A stretch of DNA of 64,000 nucleotides from NCBI RefSeq assembly GCF_001895005.1, contig NZ_BCXH01000011.1, forward strand, positions 124,001 to 188,000, read 5' to 3'. The DNA comes from Rhodococcus yunnanensis NBRC 103083. Lineage in GTDB: Bacteria > Actinomycetota > Actinomycetes > Mycobacteriales > Mycobacteriaceae. The position numbers were made by a program, and so were the translations under genes. Every line of letters begins with the position of its first letter. Position 1 is the first letter of the stretch. This document shows positions 46,187-55,335 of the stretch, piece after piece. The notes below the pieces were generated by a model. It was not told the DNA's origin. It did not search any database and saw only the letters and a list, made by a program, of their open reading frames with translations.

Positions 46187-47215
46187 CTAGTCCTGCTCGA
46201 CGCCGAGGCTGATGCCACGGGAAGCGAGCCAGGGAAGTGGGTCGATCTTGTTCTCGCCGGGCAGGTGTACCTCGAAGTGGAGGTGAGGCCCGGTGGAGAA
46301 GCCGCGGTTACCCATGCGTGCGATCTGGTCTCCGGCCATGACGTCCTGGCCGACGCTGACGGTCGCGCTGTCGATGTGGCCGTAGACGGTGATGGTGCCG
46401 TCCGCGTGCTGCAGGCGAACCCACATTCCGAAACCCGAGGCGGGACCGGCATCGATGACCTTGCCGTCGGCGACCGCGAGGATCGGCGTTCCGATGGCGT
46501 TGGCGATGTCGACTCCGGCGTGCAGCGTTCCCCAGCGGGTTCCGAAGTTCGATGTGTACGTTCCGACGGCCGGCAGTACGAACAGCGGGCGGCGGGCGGC
46601 GGCCTCGCGGGCGGCACGCTCCTCGCTGAAGCGCTGGCCCTTGGCCAGAAGGTCGCTGAACTGGCTCAGATCGACAGCGTTGGCGACGTTGAGAATCTGC
46701 GGAGCGGACGACGGCGACGTGTCGGTCGTGTCTGCGGCATATCCGGCAGCCTGCGGTACCGCGGTTGCTGCGATTCCTGGGGCCGCACCGGCGGCGAGAG
46801 CAACTTCCTCGGACGAGGTTGCTGTGGTGGTGTCATGATCGACGATGGCCTGTCCCGCTGCGACGACGGCGCCCGCGGCAACTGCCAGGACCGCTGCGCG
46901 ACCCTTGAGTGCGGTGGGGGGCGTCGGGATGCGGTGCGCTCCACCCTTGCGGGGAACGGCGGTGACGGTCTCGAATGTGTCGGCGGTACCGAACTCGGAA
47001 GAATCGAGCGATTCGGGAGTGCTGTGCAGCTCGGAATCGTGGTAGCTGTCTGCCGAGCCGTAGTTGCTGGCAAAGTAGTCGTACCGGTTCGAGTCGAGGT
47101 CTTCGGTCTCGGCACCCCAGCTGGTCTCGTTCGAGTACACGGTGGGTGCGCTGTCGGTCACGACCGCCGGTGTGACGAAGCGGCTGGAAGTGAAGGAAGC
47201 GCGGTGTTGCGACAA
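46187..47215 (-). CDS. M23-family peptidase (LytM/NlpD-like), membrane anchored
   Basis: About 342 residues. After a Ser/Tyr-rich cytosolic N terminus comes one membrane segment (GRAAVLAVAAGAVVAAGQAIV), a linker with an Ala/Arg/Glu-rich helix, and a C-terminal LytM domain: FGTRWGTLHAGVDIANAIGTPILAVADG (H-x3-D zinc ligands) and STGPHLHFEVHLPG (HLHFE). It should cut or help cut cell-wall peptide cross-links. It matches Rv0950c in M. tuberculosis order, beside sucC. I chose the TTG at 47215, which has GGAGG nine bases upstream; the frame is open to 47317 but lacks a better start. Confidence 0.88.
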   Translation of the reverse strand: MSQHRASFTSSRFVTPAVVTDSAPTVYSNETSWGAETEDLDSNRYDYFASNYGSADSYHDSELHSTPESLDSSEFGTADTFETVTAVPRKGGAHRIPTPPTALKGRAAVLAVAAGAVVAAGQAIVDHDTTTATSSEEVALAAGAAPGIAATAVPQAAGYAADTTDTSPSSAPQILNVANAVDLSQFSDLLAKGQRFSEERAAREAAARRPLFVLPAVGTYTSNFGTRWGTLHAGVDIANAIGTPILAVADGKVIDAGPASGFGMWVRLQHADGTITVYGHIDSATVSVGQDVMAGDQIARMGNRGFSTGPHLHFEVHLPGENKIDPLPWLASRGISLGVEQD

Positions 47216-47319
47216 GACCTGCGACCTCCGTTTCGTGATCTGCTCGTGACTTAAGACTCGGCAGACGGTAACGAAACGATTGCAACGGGCGCAAGTTTTC
47301 CGGCCCACAAGAGGCATAT

Positions 47320-47335
47320 TGTGACGTGCCTCACA
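47320..47335. promoter_or_regulatory. CRP/GlxR-type palindrome
   Basis: TGTGACGTGCCTCACA is a perfect TGTGA-N6-TCACA site, the consensus for cAMP receptor proteins (CRP, GlxR). It lies about 105 bases upstream of the M23 peptidase start and 126 bases upstream of the divergent membrane protein gene, so it could control either. Confidence 0.65.
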
Positions 47336-47460
47336 CTGCGAGCAGGGGTTATGCGAAGACGCCGCGGCGTCTCCACTCGGTCACGATTACCCGCCTCGTC
47401 GTTATCGAAACACCGCGAGAGGTGACCGACTTGTTCGGCGTCGAACGATAGCGTTCACCC

Positions 47461-49320
47461 GTGCCATCCCCATCTCGGATCGATCCGTCCGGCAAAGTCC
47501 CCCCTCGTCGTATCGAGCGTGGAAACGACGAGGACAAGAGTGCTCGGCCCGCCGCCGTCGTCGCAGCAGTACTGATGTCGATCGCGGCACTCGTCGCTGC
47601 TGCGGCACTCGTGGTCGACACGGTCCGCGTCGAGTCCGCGAGCGCTGTCGGCGGAGGTGTCGAGTCCGCGAGCGCTGTCGGCGTAGGTGTTGTCGCCGCC
47701 GCGATCATCTCGATCGCCCCGCTCGTCGTGACCGCACTCGCCGCCCTCGCCGCGGCTTCTCGCAGCCCCGCATTCGCCGGGGCGCTCACGGCCGGAGTCG
47801 GCGCGGTCGCCGTCGGGCTCGCGGTCCTGGACATCGGTCTGCTGCTGGACCCGATCGACGCGAACCGGCTGGAGCTGTTTCGGCCGGTCACCGCCGCACC
47901 GCTCGAGCCCGGCCCCGGTGCGTACCTGATGTTGGCCGCCCATGTGGTGGCGGTGCTGGCGGGCGTGTGGGGTTGGGTCGCGGTCGGCCGGGCGTCCCTG
48001 ACCGACGGGTACGGGCAGTCGGCCGGCCCGGATCTCACCGGCCGCGCCGCTGCCGCTCGCATCGGCGGGGTGGTGTCGTCGGTCGCAGCAGTGGCCGCAG
48101 CGCTCGTGGCCGGATCGATGTTCGTACCGCCCTACGTCTCCGCCGACTCCATCGTGCTGGTTCCGGCGATCATCGAGTCGCCGTGGACGACGGCGGTGGG
48201 ATCCGGCCTCGTCGCGTTGGCAGCACTCGTCGTCACCGCCTCCGCGCTGGCGTCGATCTCGCCTGCCGTCGCGTCGGGCACGCTGATCGGCGCGGGAGCG
48301 ACGCTGCTCGGTCTCACCGGCGCACGAGTGACAGCGGGTCTGTCGTCGGGCGCCGGGATCGAGGTGTCGCCGGGTGCCGTGGTCGGAGTGATCGCGTCCG
48401 GGGTGATCGTGGTCGCAGGAGTACTGGCGCTGCCGCTGGCTGCGGCCCGGGATCGGCGAGCGGCGCGCACGTCGCAGGACCGGGTTCGATCGACTGCCGA
48501 GGCCGGATCGGATGTGAACGCGGCGTCGACGCGGTGGCACCTCGTCGCTGGGTCGGCCGGTGCGCTCGCCGGGGTCCTGCTGGCCGCGGCAGGGTTGCTT
48601 CCGGTTCTGAGCGTCCCGGACGGGTTGTCGCCCCCGACTGTCCTTGCGACACGAACTGCGCTCATCGCCGGAGTGGTGCTCGTCCTCGCGTCCGTGCCGA
48701 TGTTCTTCTCGCTGTTCGCCGCTACCGTCGCACCGGCCCTCGGAGTGTTGAGCGTCGCAGCGTTCATGGCTGCGTCGGGGGTACTGCAGTCGGTCGTCCT
48801 CGCCAGCGATATCGCAGGGATCTCCGTCGGAACCGGAGGCTTCGCGACGATCGCCGGATCGGTGGCGGCCCTCGTGTGCGGAAGTGCGGTCCTGCTCGCG
48901 GGAAGCGCCGAACGTGACGACGTCGACACCTCCCGCCGTGCCACCGACGTCGTGGTCGGCTCGGTTGCCTGTGTCGGCGCGATCGTCTCGGCAGTCGGCT
49001 TGGCGCTGCCGCTGTATCGAGGTGTCGACGTCACGGCTGCGACGGTCGTCGAACTTCCGTGGGGCTGGGATGTCTGGGGTCAGATCGCGCTGGCTGTGAC
49101 ACTGCTGATCGGCGCCGTCGTCGCGGCGCGGTCGAGGCGCTCACGCGGGACCTCGTTGCTCGTCGGCGCCGTCGTGGCCATGGTGATCTATTTGCTCGGC
49201 TGGCCGCTCACACAGGCGCGCGCCGTCGCTCCGGTCGTCGGGCCCGGGTTGTTCGCCGGGGTGGTCGGAACGGTGATTCTCGTTGCGGCTGCACTACTTT
49301 CGGCTCGCCGGCAGTCCTAG
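47461..49320 (+). CDS. Large polytopic membrane protein of unknown function
   Basis: A 619-residue protein with around 15 hydrophobic segments, very rich in Ala, Val and Gly. I do not recognise a family. The N terminus is basic and cytosolic. A 30-bp tandem duplication (47629-47688) repeats VESASAVGGG as VESASAVGVG between helices 1 and 2. Two short hydrophilic loops carry Arg/Asp clusters (AARDRRAARTSQDRVRS, SAERDDVDTSRRATD). GTG 47461 is the only reasonable start. It is divergent from the M23 gene and precedes sucC in the same direction by 149 bases. Confidence 0.75.
   Translation: MPSPSRIDPSGKVPPRRIERGNDEDKSARPAAVVAAVLMSIAALVAAAALVVDTVRVESASAVGGGVESASAVGVGVVAAAIISIAPLVVTALAALAAASRSPAFAGALTAGVGAVAVGLAVLDIGLLLDPIDANRLELFRPVTAAPLEPGPGAYLMLAAHVVAVLAGVWGWVAVGRASLTDGYGQSAGPDLTGRAAAARIGGVVSSVAAVAAALVAGSMFVPPYVSADSIVLVPAIIESPWTTAVGSGLVALAALVVTASALASISPAVASGTLIGAGATLLGLTGARVTAGLSSGAGIEVSPGAVVGVIASGVIVVAGVLALPLAAARDRRAARTSQDRVRSTAEAGSDVNAASTRWHLVAGSAGALAGVLLAAAGLLPVLSVPDGLSPPTVLATRTALIAGVVLVLASVPMFFSLFAATVAPALGVLSVAAFMAASGVLQSVVLASDIAGISVGTGGFATIAGSVAALVCGSAVLLAGSAERDDVDTSRRATDVVVGSVACVGAIVSAVGLALPLYRGVDVTAATVVELPWGWDVWGQIALAVTLLIGAVVAARSRRSRGTSLLVGAVVAMVIYLLGWPLTQARAVAPVVGPGLFAGVVGTVILVAAALLSARRQS
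47629..47688 (+). repeat. 30-bp in-frame tandem duplication
   Basis: Two adjacent 30-bp copies beginning GTCGAGTCCGCGAGCGCTGT differ at one base (GGCGGAGGT against GGCGTAGGT). The reading frame is kept, adding ten residues to a loop of the membrane protein. The near identity suggests a recent duplication or slippage. Confidence 0.85.
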
Positions 49321-49469
49321 TGAGACGTGGGACACAGCGGCCGTGCCGGTGAGATAGACCACATAGCATCCATGCGCCCGATGGAGCGCCGGAGCACCTG
49401 GATAAAGTCGGTCATCAGACCCGCTCACACCCGACGAGCGGGCGTCAACGTAGACGAGACGGTGAGCTG

Positions 49470-50633
49470 ATGGATCTCTTCGAATACCAGGCGAAGGAAT
49501 TGTTCGCCAAGCATGGCGTACCAACTTCAGCCGGTCGTGTCACGGACACGGTTGCCGGCGCAACAGAAATTGCCGAGGAAATCGGCAAGCCAGTGATGGT
49601 CAAGGCTCAGGTCAAGGTCGGCGGCCGCGGCAAGGCCGGCGGCGTCAAGTACTCAAAGGACGTTGCTGCAGCTACCGAGAACGCCGAAGCGATTCTCGGA
49701 CTCGACATCAAGGGCCATGTCGTGAAGAAGCTTCTCGTTGCAGAAGCTTCCGACATCGCGGAGGAGTACTACATCTCCTTCCTGCTCGACCGCACCAACC
49801 GCACCTACCTCGCGATGTGTTCGGTCGAAGGTGGAGTCGAAATCGAGGTGACGGCGGAGGAGAACCCCGACGCACTCGCGAAGATCCCGGTCGACGCCGT
49901 CAAGGGCGTCGACCTTGCTTTTGCTCGTGAAATCGCCGAAAAGGGCAAGCTTCCCGCCGAGGTGCTCGACGCCGCTGCGGTGACCATCCAGAAGCTGTGG
50001 GAAGTCTTCATCAACGAAGACGCCCTGCTGGTCGAGGTCAACCCGCTGGTTCGCACCCCGTCCGATGAGATCCTCGCCCTCGACGGCAAGGTCACGCTCG
50101 ACGCGAATGCCGACTTCCGCCAGGCAGGTCACGCGGAATTCGAGGACAAGGACGCAGCAGATCCTCTCGAGGCCAAGGCCAAGGAGAACGACCTCAACTA
50201 CGTCAAGCTCGACGGACAGGTCGGAATCATCGGCAACGGTGCCGGTCTGGTCATGTCGACGCTCGACGTCGTCGCATACGCCGGTGAGGCGCACGGTGGC
50301 GTCAAGCCCGCCAACTTCCTCGACATCGGTGGCGGCGCCTCGGCCGAGGTCATGGCCGCAGGCCTCGACGTCATCCTCGGTGACGAGCAGGTCAAGAGCG
50401 TGTTCGTCAACGTCTTCGGTGGAATCACCGCATGCGACGCTGTGGCGAACGGCATCGTCGGCGCGCTGAAGAAGCTGGGCGACGACGCCAACAAGCCGCT
50501 GGTTGTCCGTCTCGACGGCAACAAGGTCGAAGAGGGCCGCAAGATTCTTGCCGACGCCGCGCACCCTCTGGTGACGCTCGCCGGAACCATGGACGAGGGC
50601 GCCGACAAGGCCGCCGAGCTGGCAGCGAAGTAG
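49470..50633 (+). CDS. sucC: Succinyl-CoA ligase (ADP/GDP-forming), beta subunit
   Basis: A 387-residue ATP-grasp protein. It begins [20 protein letters not shown], then [19 protein letters not shown] (nucleotide loop), [21 protein letters not shown] and the C-terminal [20 protein letters not shown] and [15 protein letters not shown]. With SucD it converts succinyl-CoA to succinate and makes ATP in the TCA cycle. The ATG of sucD follows 8 bases after its stop. Between the M23 gene and purN, as in M. tuberculosis (Rv0951). Confidence 0.97.
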   Translation: MDLFEYQAKELFAKHGVPTSAGRVTDTVAGATEIAEEIGKPVMVKAQVKVGGRGKAGGVKYSKDVAAATENAEAILGLDIKGHVVKKLLVAEASDIAEEYYISFLLDRTNRTYLAMCSVEGGVEIEVTAEENPDALAKIPVDAVKGVDLAFAREIAEKGKLPAEVLDAAAVTIQKLWEVFINEDALLVEVNPLVRTPSDEILALDGKVTLDANADFRQAGHAEFEDKDAADPLEAKAKENDLNYVKLDGQVGIIGNGAGLVMSTLDVVAYAGEAHGGVKPANFLDIGGGASAEVMAAGLDVILGDEQVKSVFVNVFGGITACDAVANGIVGALKKLGDDANKPLVVRLDGNKVEEGRKILADAAHPLVTLAGTMDEGADKAAELAAK

Positions 50634-50641
50634 AGGAAACC

Positions 50642-51553
50642 ATGTCTATCTTTCTGAACAAGGACAACAAGGTCATCGTCCAGGGCATCACCGGCGGCGA
50701 GGGCACCAAGCACACCGCCCTGATGCTCAAGGCCGGTACCCAGGTCGTCGGCGGCGTCAACGCACGCAAGGCCGGCACCACGGTCAAGCATGTCGACGCC
50801 GACGGCAACGACATCGAACTCCCCGTCTTCGGCACCGTCGCCGAGGCCATCGAGAAGACCGGCGCCGACGTCTCCATCGCGTTCGTCCCGCCTGCATTCT
50901 CGAAGGACGCCATCGTCGAAGCGATCGACGCAGAGATCCCACTGCTCGTCGTGATCACCGAGGGCATCCCCGTGCAGGACTCCGCATACGCGTGGGCCTA
51001 CAACGTGGAGAAGGGCAAGAAGACCCGCATCATCGGCCCGAACTGCCCCGGAATCATCACTCCCGGTGAAGCTCTCGTCGGCATCACGCCCGCCAACATC
51101 TCCGGAACCGGCCCCATCGGCCTGGTCAGCAAGTCCGGCACGTTGACCTACCAGATGATGTTCGAGCTCCGTGACTTCGGATTCTCGACGGCCATCGGTA
51201 TCGGCGGAGACCCGGTCATCGGTACGACGCACATCGACGCCATCGAGGCATTCGAAGCGGACCCCGAGACCAAGCTCATCGTCATGATCGGTGAGATCGG
51301 TGGCGACGCCGAAGAGCGTGCAGCCGACTACATCAAGGCCAATGTGACCAAGCCGGTCGTCGGCTACGTCGCAGGCTTCACCGCTCCCGAGGGCAAGACC
51401 ATGGGCCACGCAGGCGCCATCGTCTCCGGTTCGCTCGGCACGGCTCAGGCGAAGAAGGACGCGCTCGAGGCTGCAGGCGTCAAGGTCGGCAAGACGCCGT
51501 CCGAGACCGCTGCACTCGCACGCGAGATCCTGGAATCGCTTTCCGTCAAGTAG
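50642..51553 (+). CDS. sucD: Succinyl-CoA ligase, alpha subunit
   Basis: A 303-residue protein with the CoA-binding Rossmann domain ([22 protein letters not shown]), [31 protein letters not shown] and the phosphohistidine loop [17 protein letters not shown] with the active-site His. It forms the succinyl phosphate / phospho-His intermediate. Second gene of sucCD; a strong hairpin follows at 51584-51629. Confidence 0.97.
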   Translation: MSIFLNKDNKVIVQGITGGEGTKHTALMLKAGTQVVGGVNARKAGTTVKHVDADGNDIELPVFGTVAEAIEKTGADVSIAFVPPAFSKDAIVEAIDAEIPLLVVITEGIPVQDSAYAWAYNVEKGKKTRIIGPNCPGIITPGEALVGITPANISGTGPIGLVSKSGTLTYQMMFELRDFGFSTAIGIGGDPVIGTTHIDAIEAFEADPETKLIVMIGEIGGDAEERAADYIKANVTKPVVGYVAGFTAPEGKTMGHAGAIVSGSLGTAQAKKDALEAAGVKVGKTPSETAALAREILESLSVK

Positions 51554-51583
51554 GGCGTATTCCCTACTGCAGGAACCGTTCAC

Positions 51584-51629
51584 ACTGAAGGGGCGCACAC
51601 GGTCGACAGACCGTGTGCGCCCCTTCAGT
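51584..51629. terminator. Long perfect hairpin after sucCD
   Basis: A perfect 21-bp stem (51584-51604 with 51609-51629; arm begins ACTGAAGGGGCGCACACGG) and a GACA tetraloop. It lies between the convergent sucD and siderophore-binding protein genes and can end both transcripts. No U-tract is present on either strand. Confidence 0.85.
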
Positions 51630-51671
51630 CATGTCAGCGGCACCGTTTGGGTCGTCACTGCTGGTAGTGCG

Positions 51672-52733
51672 TCACTGTGTGAGTGTGTCGGTGAGGACAT
51701 TCAGAACGAGGGTCGCGGCGGTCGGTCCGGCATTGAGGAACCACGGATCGTCCTCGACGGCGACGATGTGATTCTCCGTTGCCGCACTCATCGAAGTCCA
51801 GAGCGGGTTGGAGGTGAAGGTCTCCGCGTTCGAGCCGGGGGTGCCGGTCTGCTGGTTGGAGACGAAAACCCAATCGGCGTCGGCCAATTGAATTTCCTCT
51901 TCGCTGAAGTCGCGCGCGACCTTGTCGAATTGCTGGCTTTCCGGACGTCCGAGTCCGGCATCCCATGCGATGAAGCCGGCGAACGACGGTACGCCGTACA
52001 CGCGTGCCAGGTCGGCAGTGAAGCGAACGAAAGAGACTGTGGGCGAATCGGATCCGACGGTATCGCCGAGTTCGTGAGCATCGTCGAGGAAATCGTCGAG
52101 GTACTGCTGGGCTTGCTCGGTACGCCCGAGCGCGGCGGCGATCAGAAGGAAATCTTGTTTCCAGTTGATGCCGACGCCCTCGGTGAGAACGGTGGGCGCA
52201 ATGGCGGACAGGAGTGGGTAGTCCTCTTCCGACGCCGTGTTGTTTCCGAGTATCAGATCGGGCTGGATCGCCGCGAGTGCTTCGAAATTGACGTCCTGGC
52301 GATTGCCGACATCGACGAACGACGCCATCTGCTCGGAGTACTGAGGGAACGAACGGGACAGGTACTCCGGGACGAGTTCGGCTCCACCGGCGTAGGTGAC
52401 CCCGACGGGAAGTACGTCGAGTGTGAGGACGGAATCGAGTTGGCCTGTGGCGAGCACAACAACTCTCTTAGGTTCCGCCGGGATGTCGGTGGACCCTGCG
52501 AAGTGCCCGACGGTGCGTGGGAACACGCCGTCGGCCAGGCCGGGAGAGCCCATGCCGTCGGGCACAGCGGTAGGCCCCGGTGTGTCGGCAGATGAGTTGG
52601 GGGCAGCAGTGTCGGGGGCTGCGGAGGTGGTGGACGGGGCGGTCGCGGTCGAGTCGGGTGAAGAGCTCGAACAGGCGGACAGTCCAAGGAGGGATATGAC
52701 CACGAGCGAGGTGGTGAACAGAGAGCGTTTCAA
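51672..52733 (-). CDS. Fe3+-siderophore ABC transporter substrate-binding lipoprotein
   Basis: About 353 residues. The N terminus is a lipoprotein signal: basic start, hydrophobic core and lipobox LSAC (cysteine near residue 21), then a Ser/Thr/Pro linker. The mature part has the periplasmic-binding (FepB/FhuD type) pattern: RVVVLATGQLDSVLTLDVLPVGVTYAGG, PDLILGNN, SAIAPTVLTEGVGINWKQDF and ADADWVFVSNQQ. No permease or ATPase gene is adjacent, so it serves a transporter encoded elsewhere. TTG 52733 puts a short basic tail before the hydrophobic core; TTG 52766 is an alternative. An IdeR-like box lies upstream. Confidence 0.88.
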   Translation of the reverse strand: MKRSLFTTSLVVISLLGLSACSSSSPDSTATAPSTTSAAPDTAAPNSSADTPGPTAVPDGMGSPGLADGVFPRTVGHFAGSTDIPAEPKRVVVLATGQLDSVLTLDVLPVGVTYAGGAELVPEYLSRSFPQYSEQMASFVDVGNRQDVNFEALAAIQPDLILGNNTASEEDYPLLSAIAPTVLTEGVGINWKQDFLLIAAALGRTEQAQQYLDDFLDDAHELGDTVGSDSPTVSFVRFTADLARVYGVPSFAGFIAWDAGLGRPESQQFDKVARDFSEEEIQLADADWVFVSNQQTGTPGSNAETFTSNPLWTSMSAATENHIVAVEDDPWFLNAGPTAATLVLNVLTDTLTQ

Positions 52734-52765
52734 GTCGATGTCTTTCGCACAGCAGTGAAGGGACA

Positions 52766-52782
52766 AGGTAAAGCTATCTTTA
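52766..52782. promoter_or_regulatory. IdeR/DtxR-like iron box
   Basis: AGGTAAAGCTATCTTTA agrees with the IdeR consensus AGGTTAGGCTAACCTAA at 12 of 17 positions and contains the perfect palindrome GTAAAG-CTAT-CTTTAC (52768-52783). It lies about 30 bases upstream of the siderophore-binding protein start, as expected for iron repression. Confidence 0.65.
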
Positions 52783-52881
52783 CTTCAATGTTCAACACAA
52801 TTCGGCGGAAATGGCCCTCCGTTGCATTCATCGTGATTTCAAGTGTGGGCAGGGTCGGTGAAGATCGGTTCACTGGTGACC

Positions 52882-54105
52882 ATGACCACAACCGAGAACA
52901 GAGCACTTGCACGCGACTGGCCGGACGCTCCCACGTCTCCCGAGGGCTGGATCGGTAGAGCGGGGGAGGTGGCTCAGATCCTTGCGGTCGACGCCGTTGC
53001 ACGAGATCGCGGGCGCGAGGCACCCTTCGCGGAGGTCCAGCTGCTCAAGGACGCCGGGCTTGTCACGCTGCTGGGTCCAGTGGAACACGGTGGTGCAGGC
53101 CAGGATTGGCCTACGGCACTGCATGTGATCCGCCGTGTCGCCGCGGCCGACGGATCCATCGGGCAGCTGCTCGGCTACCACCTGCTGTGGTTCTGGGCCG
53201 CGCGATTGGTGGGAACGAAGGAGCAGATCGAGGCGGTCGAAGAGGCTGCGACGACGAACAAGTGGTTCTTCGGCGGCGCCGTCAATCCTCGCGACAACGA
53301 TGTGTCGGTCACCGACGAGGGCGACACGCTTGTGTTCGACGGAAAGAAGACGTTCTCCACCGGCAGTCGGGTGTCCGACGTGACGGTACTCGAGGGCGCG
53401 CTGACCGGCAGCGACGCGCACGTTTTCGCCATCGTCCCGTCGACGATCGACGGACTCGCATTCAACGACGACTGGGACAACATCGGCCAACGTCAGACGG
53501 AATCGGGTAGCGTCGAGATCGATCACGTTCGCGTGGACTGGAGCGACGCAGCAGGATTCGTCGACAAGCAGTTTCAGCCACGGGTGTACAACACACTCAA
53601 TGTCCCCACCATTCAGCTCATCTTCGTCAACTTCTACCTCGGTATCGCGAGGGGTGCTCTCGAGGAAGCCGCGTCCTACACCAAGGAGAACACGCGGGCG
53701 TGGCTGCACAGTACCGTCGACACCGCCGTCGACGAGCCGTACATCATCGACATCTATGGAGACCTGACCGCCAAGCTGTGGGCAGTGGAAGCGCTCGCGG
53801 ACGCAGTTGCGTTGGAAGCGAAGAAGATTCACGACGATGCCTGGAACGTCACGGCCGAGCAGCGCGGTGACCACGAGGTCCGCGTCGCCGCAGTGAAGGC
53901 ACGTGCGACCGAGGTGTCTCTGGAGATCACCTCGACGGTGTTCGAGGCGCTCGGCGCTCGGGCGACGGCGAGCAAGTACGGGTTCGATCGCTTCTGGCGC
54001 AACGTCCGTACGCACACGCTGCACGATCCCGTCGCCTACAAGCGGCGGGAGGTCGGCCGCTGGGTCCTGACGGGCGAACTGCCCGAGCCGACCTGGTATT
54101 CGTGA
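52882..54105 (+). CDS. SfnC/DszC-type flavin monooxygenase (acyl-CoA dehydrogenase fold)
   Basis: A 407-residue protein of the acyl-CoA dehydrogenase fold, but of the flavin-dependent monooxygenase branch (DszC, SfnC). It shows LLGPVEHGGAGQDWPTALHVI, IGQLLGYHLLW, DNIGQRQTESGSVEIDHVRV, the NFYLGIARGALEEAASYT helix and the C-terminal RFWRNVRTHTLHDPVAYKRREVG. The last motif, with NVRTHTLHDP, is diagnostic of DszC-like oxygenases. It lies 26 bases before an SfnG-type gene, which fits organosulfur (dimethyl sulfone or sulfonate) use. ATG 52882 is preferred over an upstream start at 52843. Confidence 0.85.
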   Translation: MTTTENRALARDWPDAPTSPEGWIGRAGEVAQILAVDAVARDRGREAPFAEVQLLKDAGLVTLLGPVEHGGAGQDWPTALHVIRRVAAADGSIGQLLGYHLLWFWAARLVGTKEQIEAVEEAATTNKWFFGGAVNPRDNDVSVTDEGDTLVFDGKKTFSTGSRVSDVTVLEGALTGSDAHVFAIVPSTIDGLAFNDDWDNIGQRQTESGSVEIDHVRVDWSDAAGFVDKQFQPRVYNTLNVPTIQLIFVNFYLGIARGALEEAASYTKENTRAWLHSTVDTAVDEPYIIDIYGDLTAKLWAVEALADAVALEAKKIHDDAWNVTAEQRGDHEVRVAAVKARATEVSLEITSTVFEALGARATASKYGFDRFWRNVRTHTLHDPVAYKRREVGRWVLTGELPEPTWYS

Positions 54106-54131
54106 CGCGCCCAGCTATATCGAGGAGAACA

Positions 54132-55256
54132 ATGAGCACCGAAAGAATCGCAGACGCAATCAAGTTCGCCTACTGGGTTCCCAATGTCAGCGGCGGCCTC
54201 GTCACCAGTGACATCGAGCAGCGCACGAGCTGGGATTACGAGTACAACAAGAAGCTCGCGCAGACTGCGGAGAACAACGGTTTCGAATACGCACTGAGCC
54301 AGGTCCGATACGAAGCCAGCTACGGCGCCGAGTTCCAGCACGAGTCCACCAGCTTCAGCCTCGCCCTGCTGCTCGCCACCGAACGGCTGAAAGTCATTGC
54401 AGCGGTCCATCCGGGGCTGTGGCAGCCTGCGGTGTTGGCGAAGCTCGGCGCCACCGCCGATCACCTGTCCAACGGGCGATTCGCGGTCAACGTCGTCAGC
54501 GGGTGGTTCAAGGACGAGTTCACGCATCTGGGCGAGCCGTGGCTCGAGCACGACGAGAGGTACCGGCGCAGCGCGGAATTCCTTCAGGTACTGCGCAAGA
54601 TATGGACAGAGGACGACGTCGATTTCCGTGGCGACTTCTATCGGATCCACGACTTCACGCTCAAGCCCAAGCCGCTCAACACCCCCGAACGGCCCAATCC
54701 GGAACTGTTCCAGGGTGGCAACTCCTCGGCCGCGCAGGAGAACGCCGGTCGGTATTCGGACTGGTACTTCAGCAACGGCAAGGATTACGACGGGGTCACA
54801 GAGCAACTCGTCAACATTCGACGCGTTGCGCGGGACAACGATCGCGAGGTGAAGTTCGGTCTCAACGGATTCATCATCGCGAGGGACACCGAGAAGGAAG
54901 CTCGGGACACGCTGCGGGAGATCATCGAGAAGGCCAACAAGCCTGCGGTCGAGGGTTTCAAGGGTGCCGTGCAGCAGGCAGGGTCGTCGACCAAGGACGG
55001 CAAGGGAATGTGGGCCGACTCGTCGTTCGAGGATCTGGTGCAGTACAACGACGGATTCAAGAGTCAGCTGATCGGAACACCCGAACAGGTCGCGCACCGC
55101 ATCTTCGAATATCGCAAGCGCGGAGTCGATCTGATCCTCGGTGGATTCCTGCATTTCCAAGAGGAGATCGAGTACTTCGGCGCGAATGTACTTCCGCTGG
55201 TCCGAGAATTGGAAGCCGCGGATTCCTCGACTCCCGCGTTGGTGGACGCAGGCTGA
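54132..55256 (+). CDS. sfnG: FMNH2-dependent dimethyl sulfone monooxygenase SfnG-like
   Basis: A 374-residue luciferase-like (LLM) TIM-barrel flavoprotein. It begins KFAYWVPNVSGGLVTSDIEQR, then AAVHPGLWQPAVLAKLGATADHLSNGRFAVNVVSGWFKDEF and HDERYRRSAEFLQVL, and PELFQGGNSSAAQENAGRYSDWYF. This pattern is that of SfnG, which uses FMNH2 and oxygen to turn dimethyl sulfone into methanesulfinate, and of related alkanesulfonate enzymes. It has GAGGAG before its ATG and is followed by a U-rich terminator, forming a two-gene operon with the SfnC-like gene. Confidence 0.88.
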   Translation: MSTERIADAIKFAYWVPNVSGGLVTSDIEQRTSWDYEYNKKLAQTAENNGFEYALSQVRYEASYGAEFQHESTSFSLALLLATERLKVIAAVHPGLWQPAVLAKLGATADHLSNGRFAVNVVSGWFKDEFTHLGEPWLEHDERYRRSAEFLQVLRKIWTEDDVDFRGDFYRIHDFTLKPKPLNTPERPNPELFQGGNSSAAQENAGRYSDWYFSNGKDYDGVTEQLVNIRRVARDNDREVKFGLNGFIIARDTEKEARDTLREIIEKANKPAVEGFKGAVQQAGSSTKDGKGMWADSSFEDLVQYNDGFKSQLIGTPEQVAHRIFEYRKRGVDLILGGFLHFQEEIEYFGANVLPLVRELEAADSSTPALVDAG

Positions 55257-55277
55257 ATTCGACGCCGAACCACCCGG

Positions 55278-55322
55278 TCGGGTCCGTAGACTAGTTTGGT
55301 CTACGGACCCGATCTTTCTTTT
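55278..55322 (+). terminator. Rho-independent terminator of the sfn operon
   Basis: A perfect 14-bp stem, TCGGGTCCGTAGAC and GTCTACGGACCCGA, 7-base loop, followed by TCTTTCTTTT. It starts 21 bases after the sfnG-like stop and ends just before the ribosome binding site of the next gene. Confidence 0.9.
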
Positions 55323-55335
55323 CGAGGAGTGTGTC

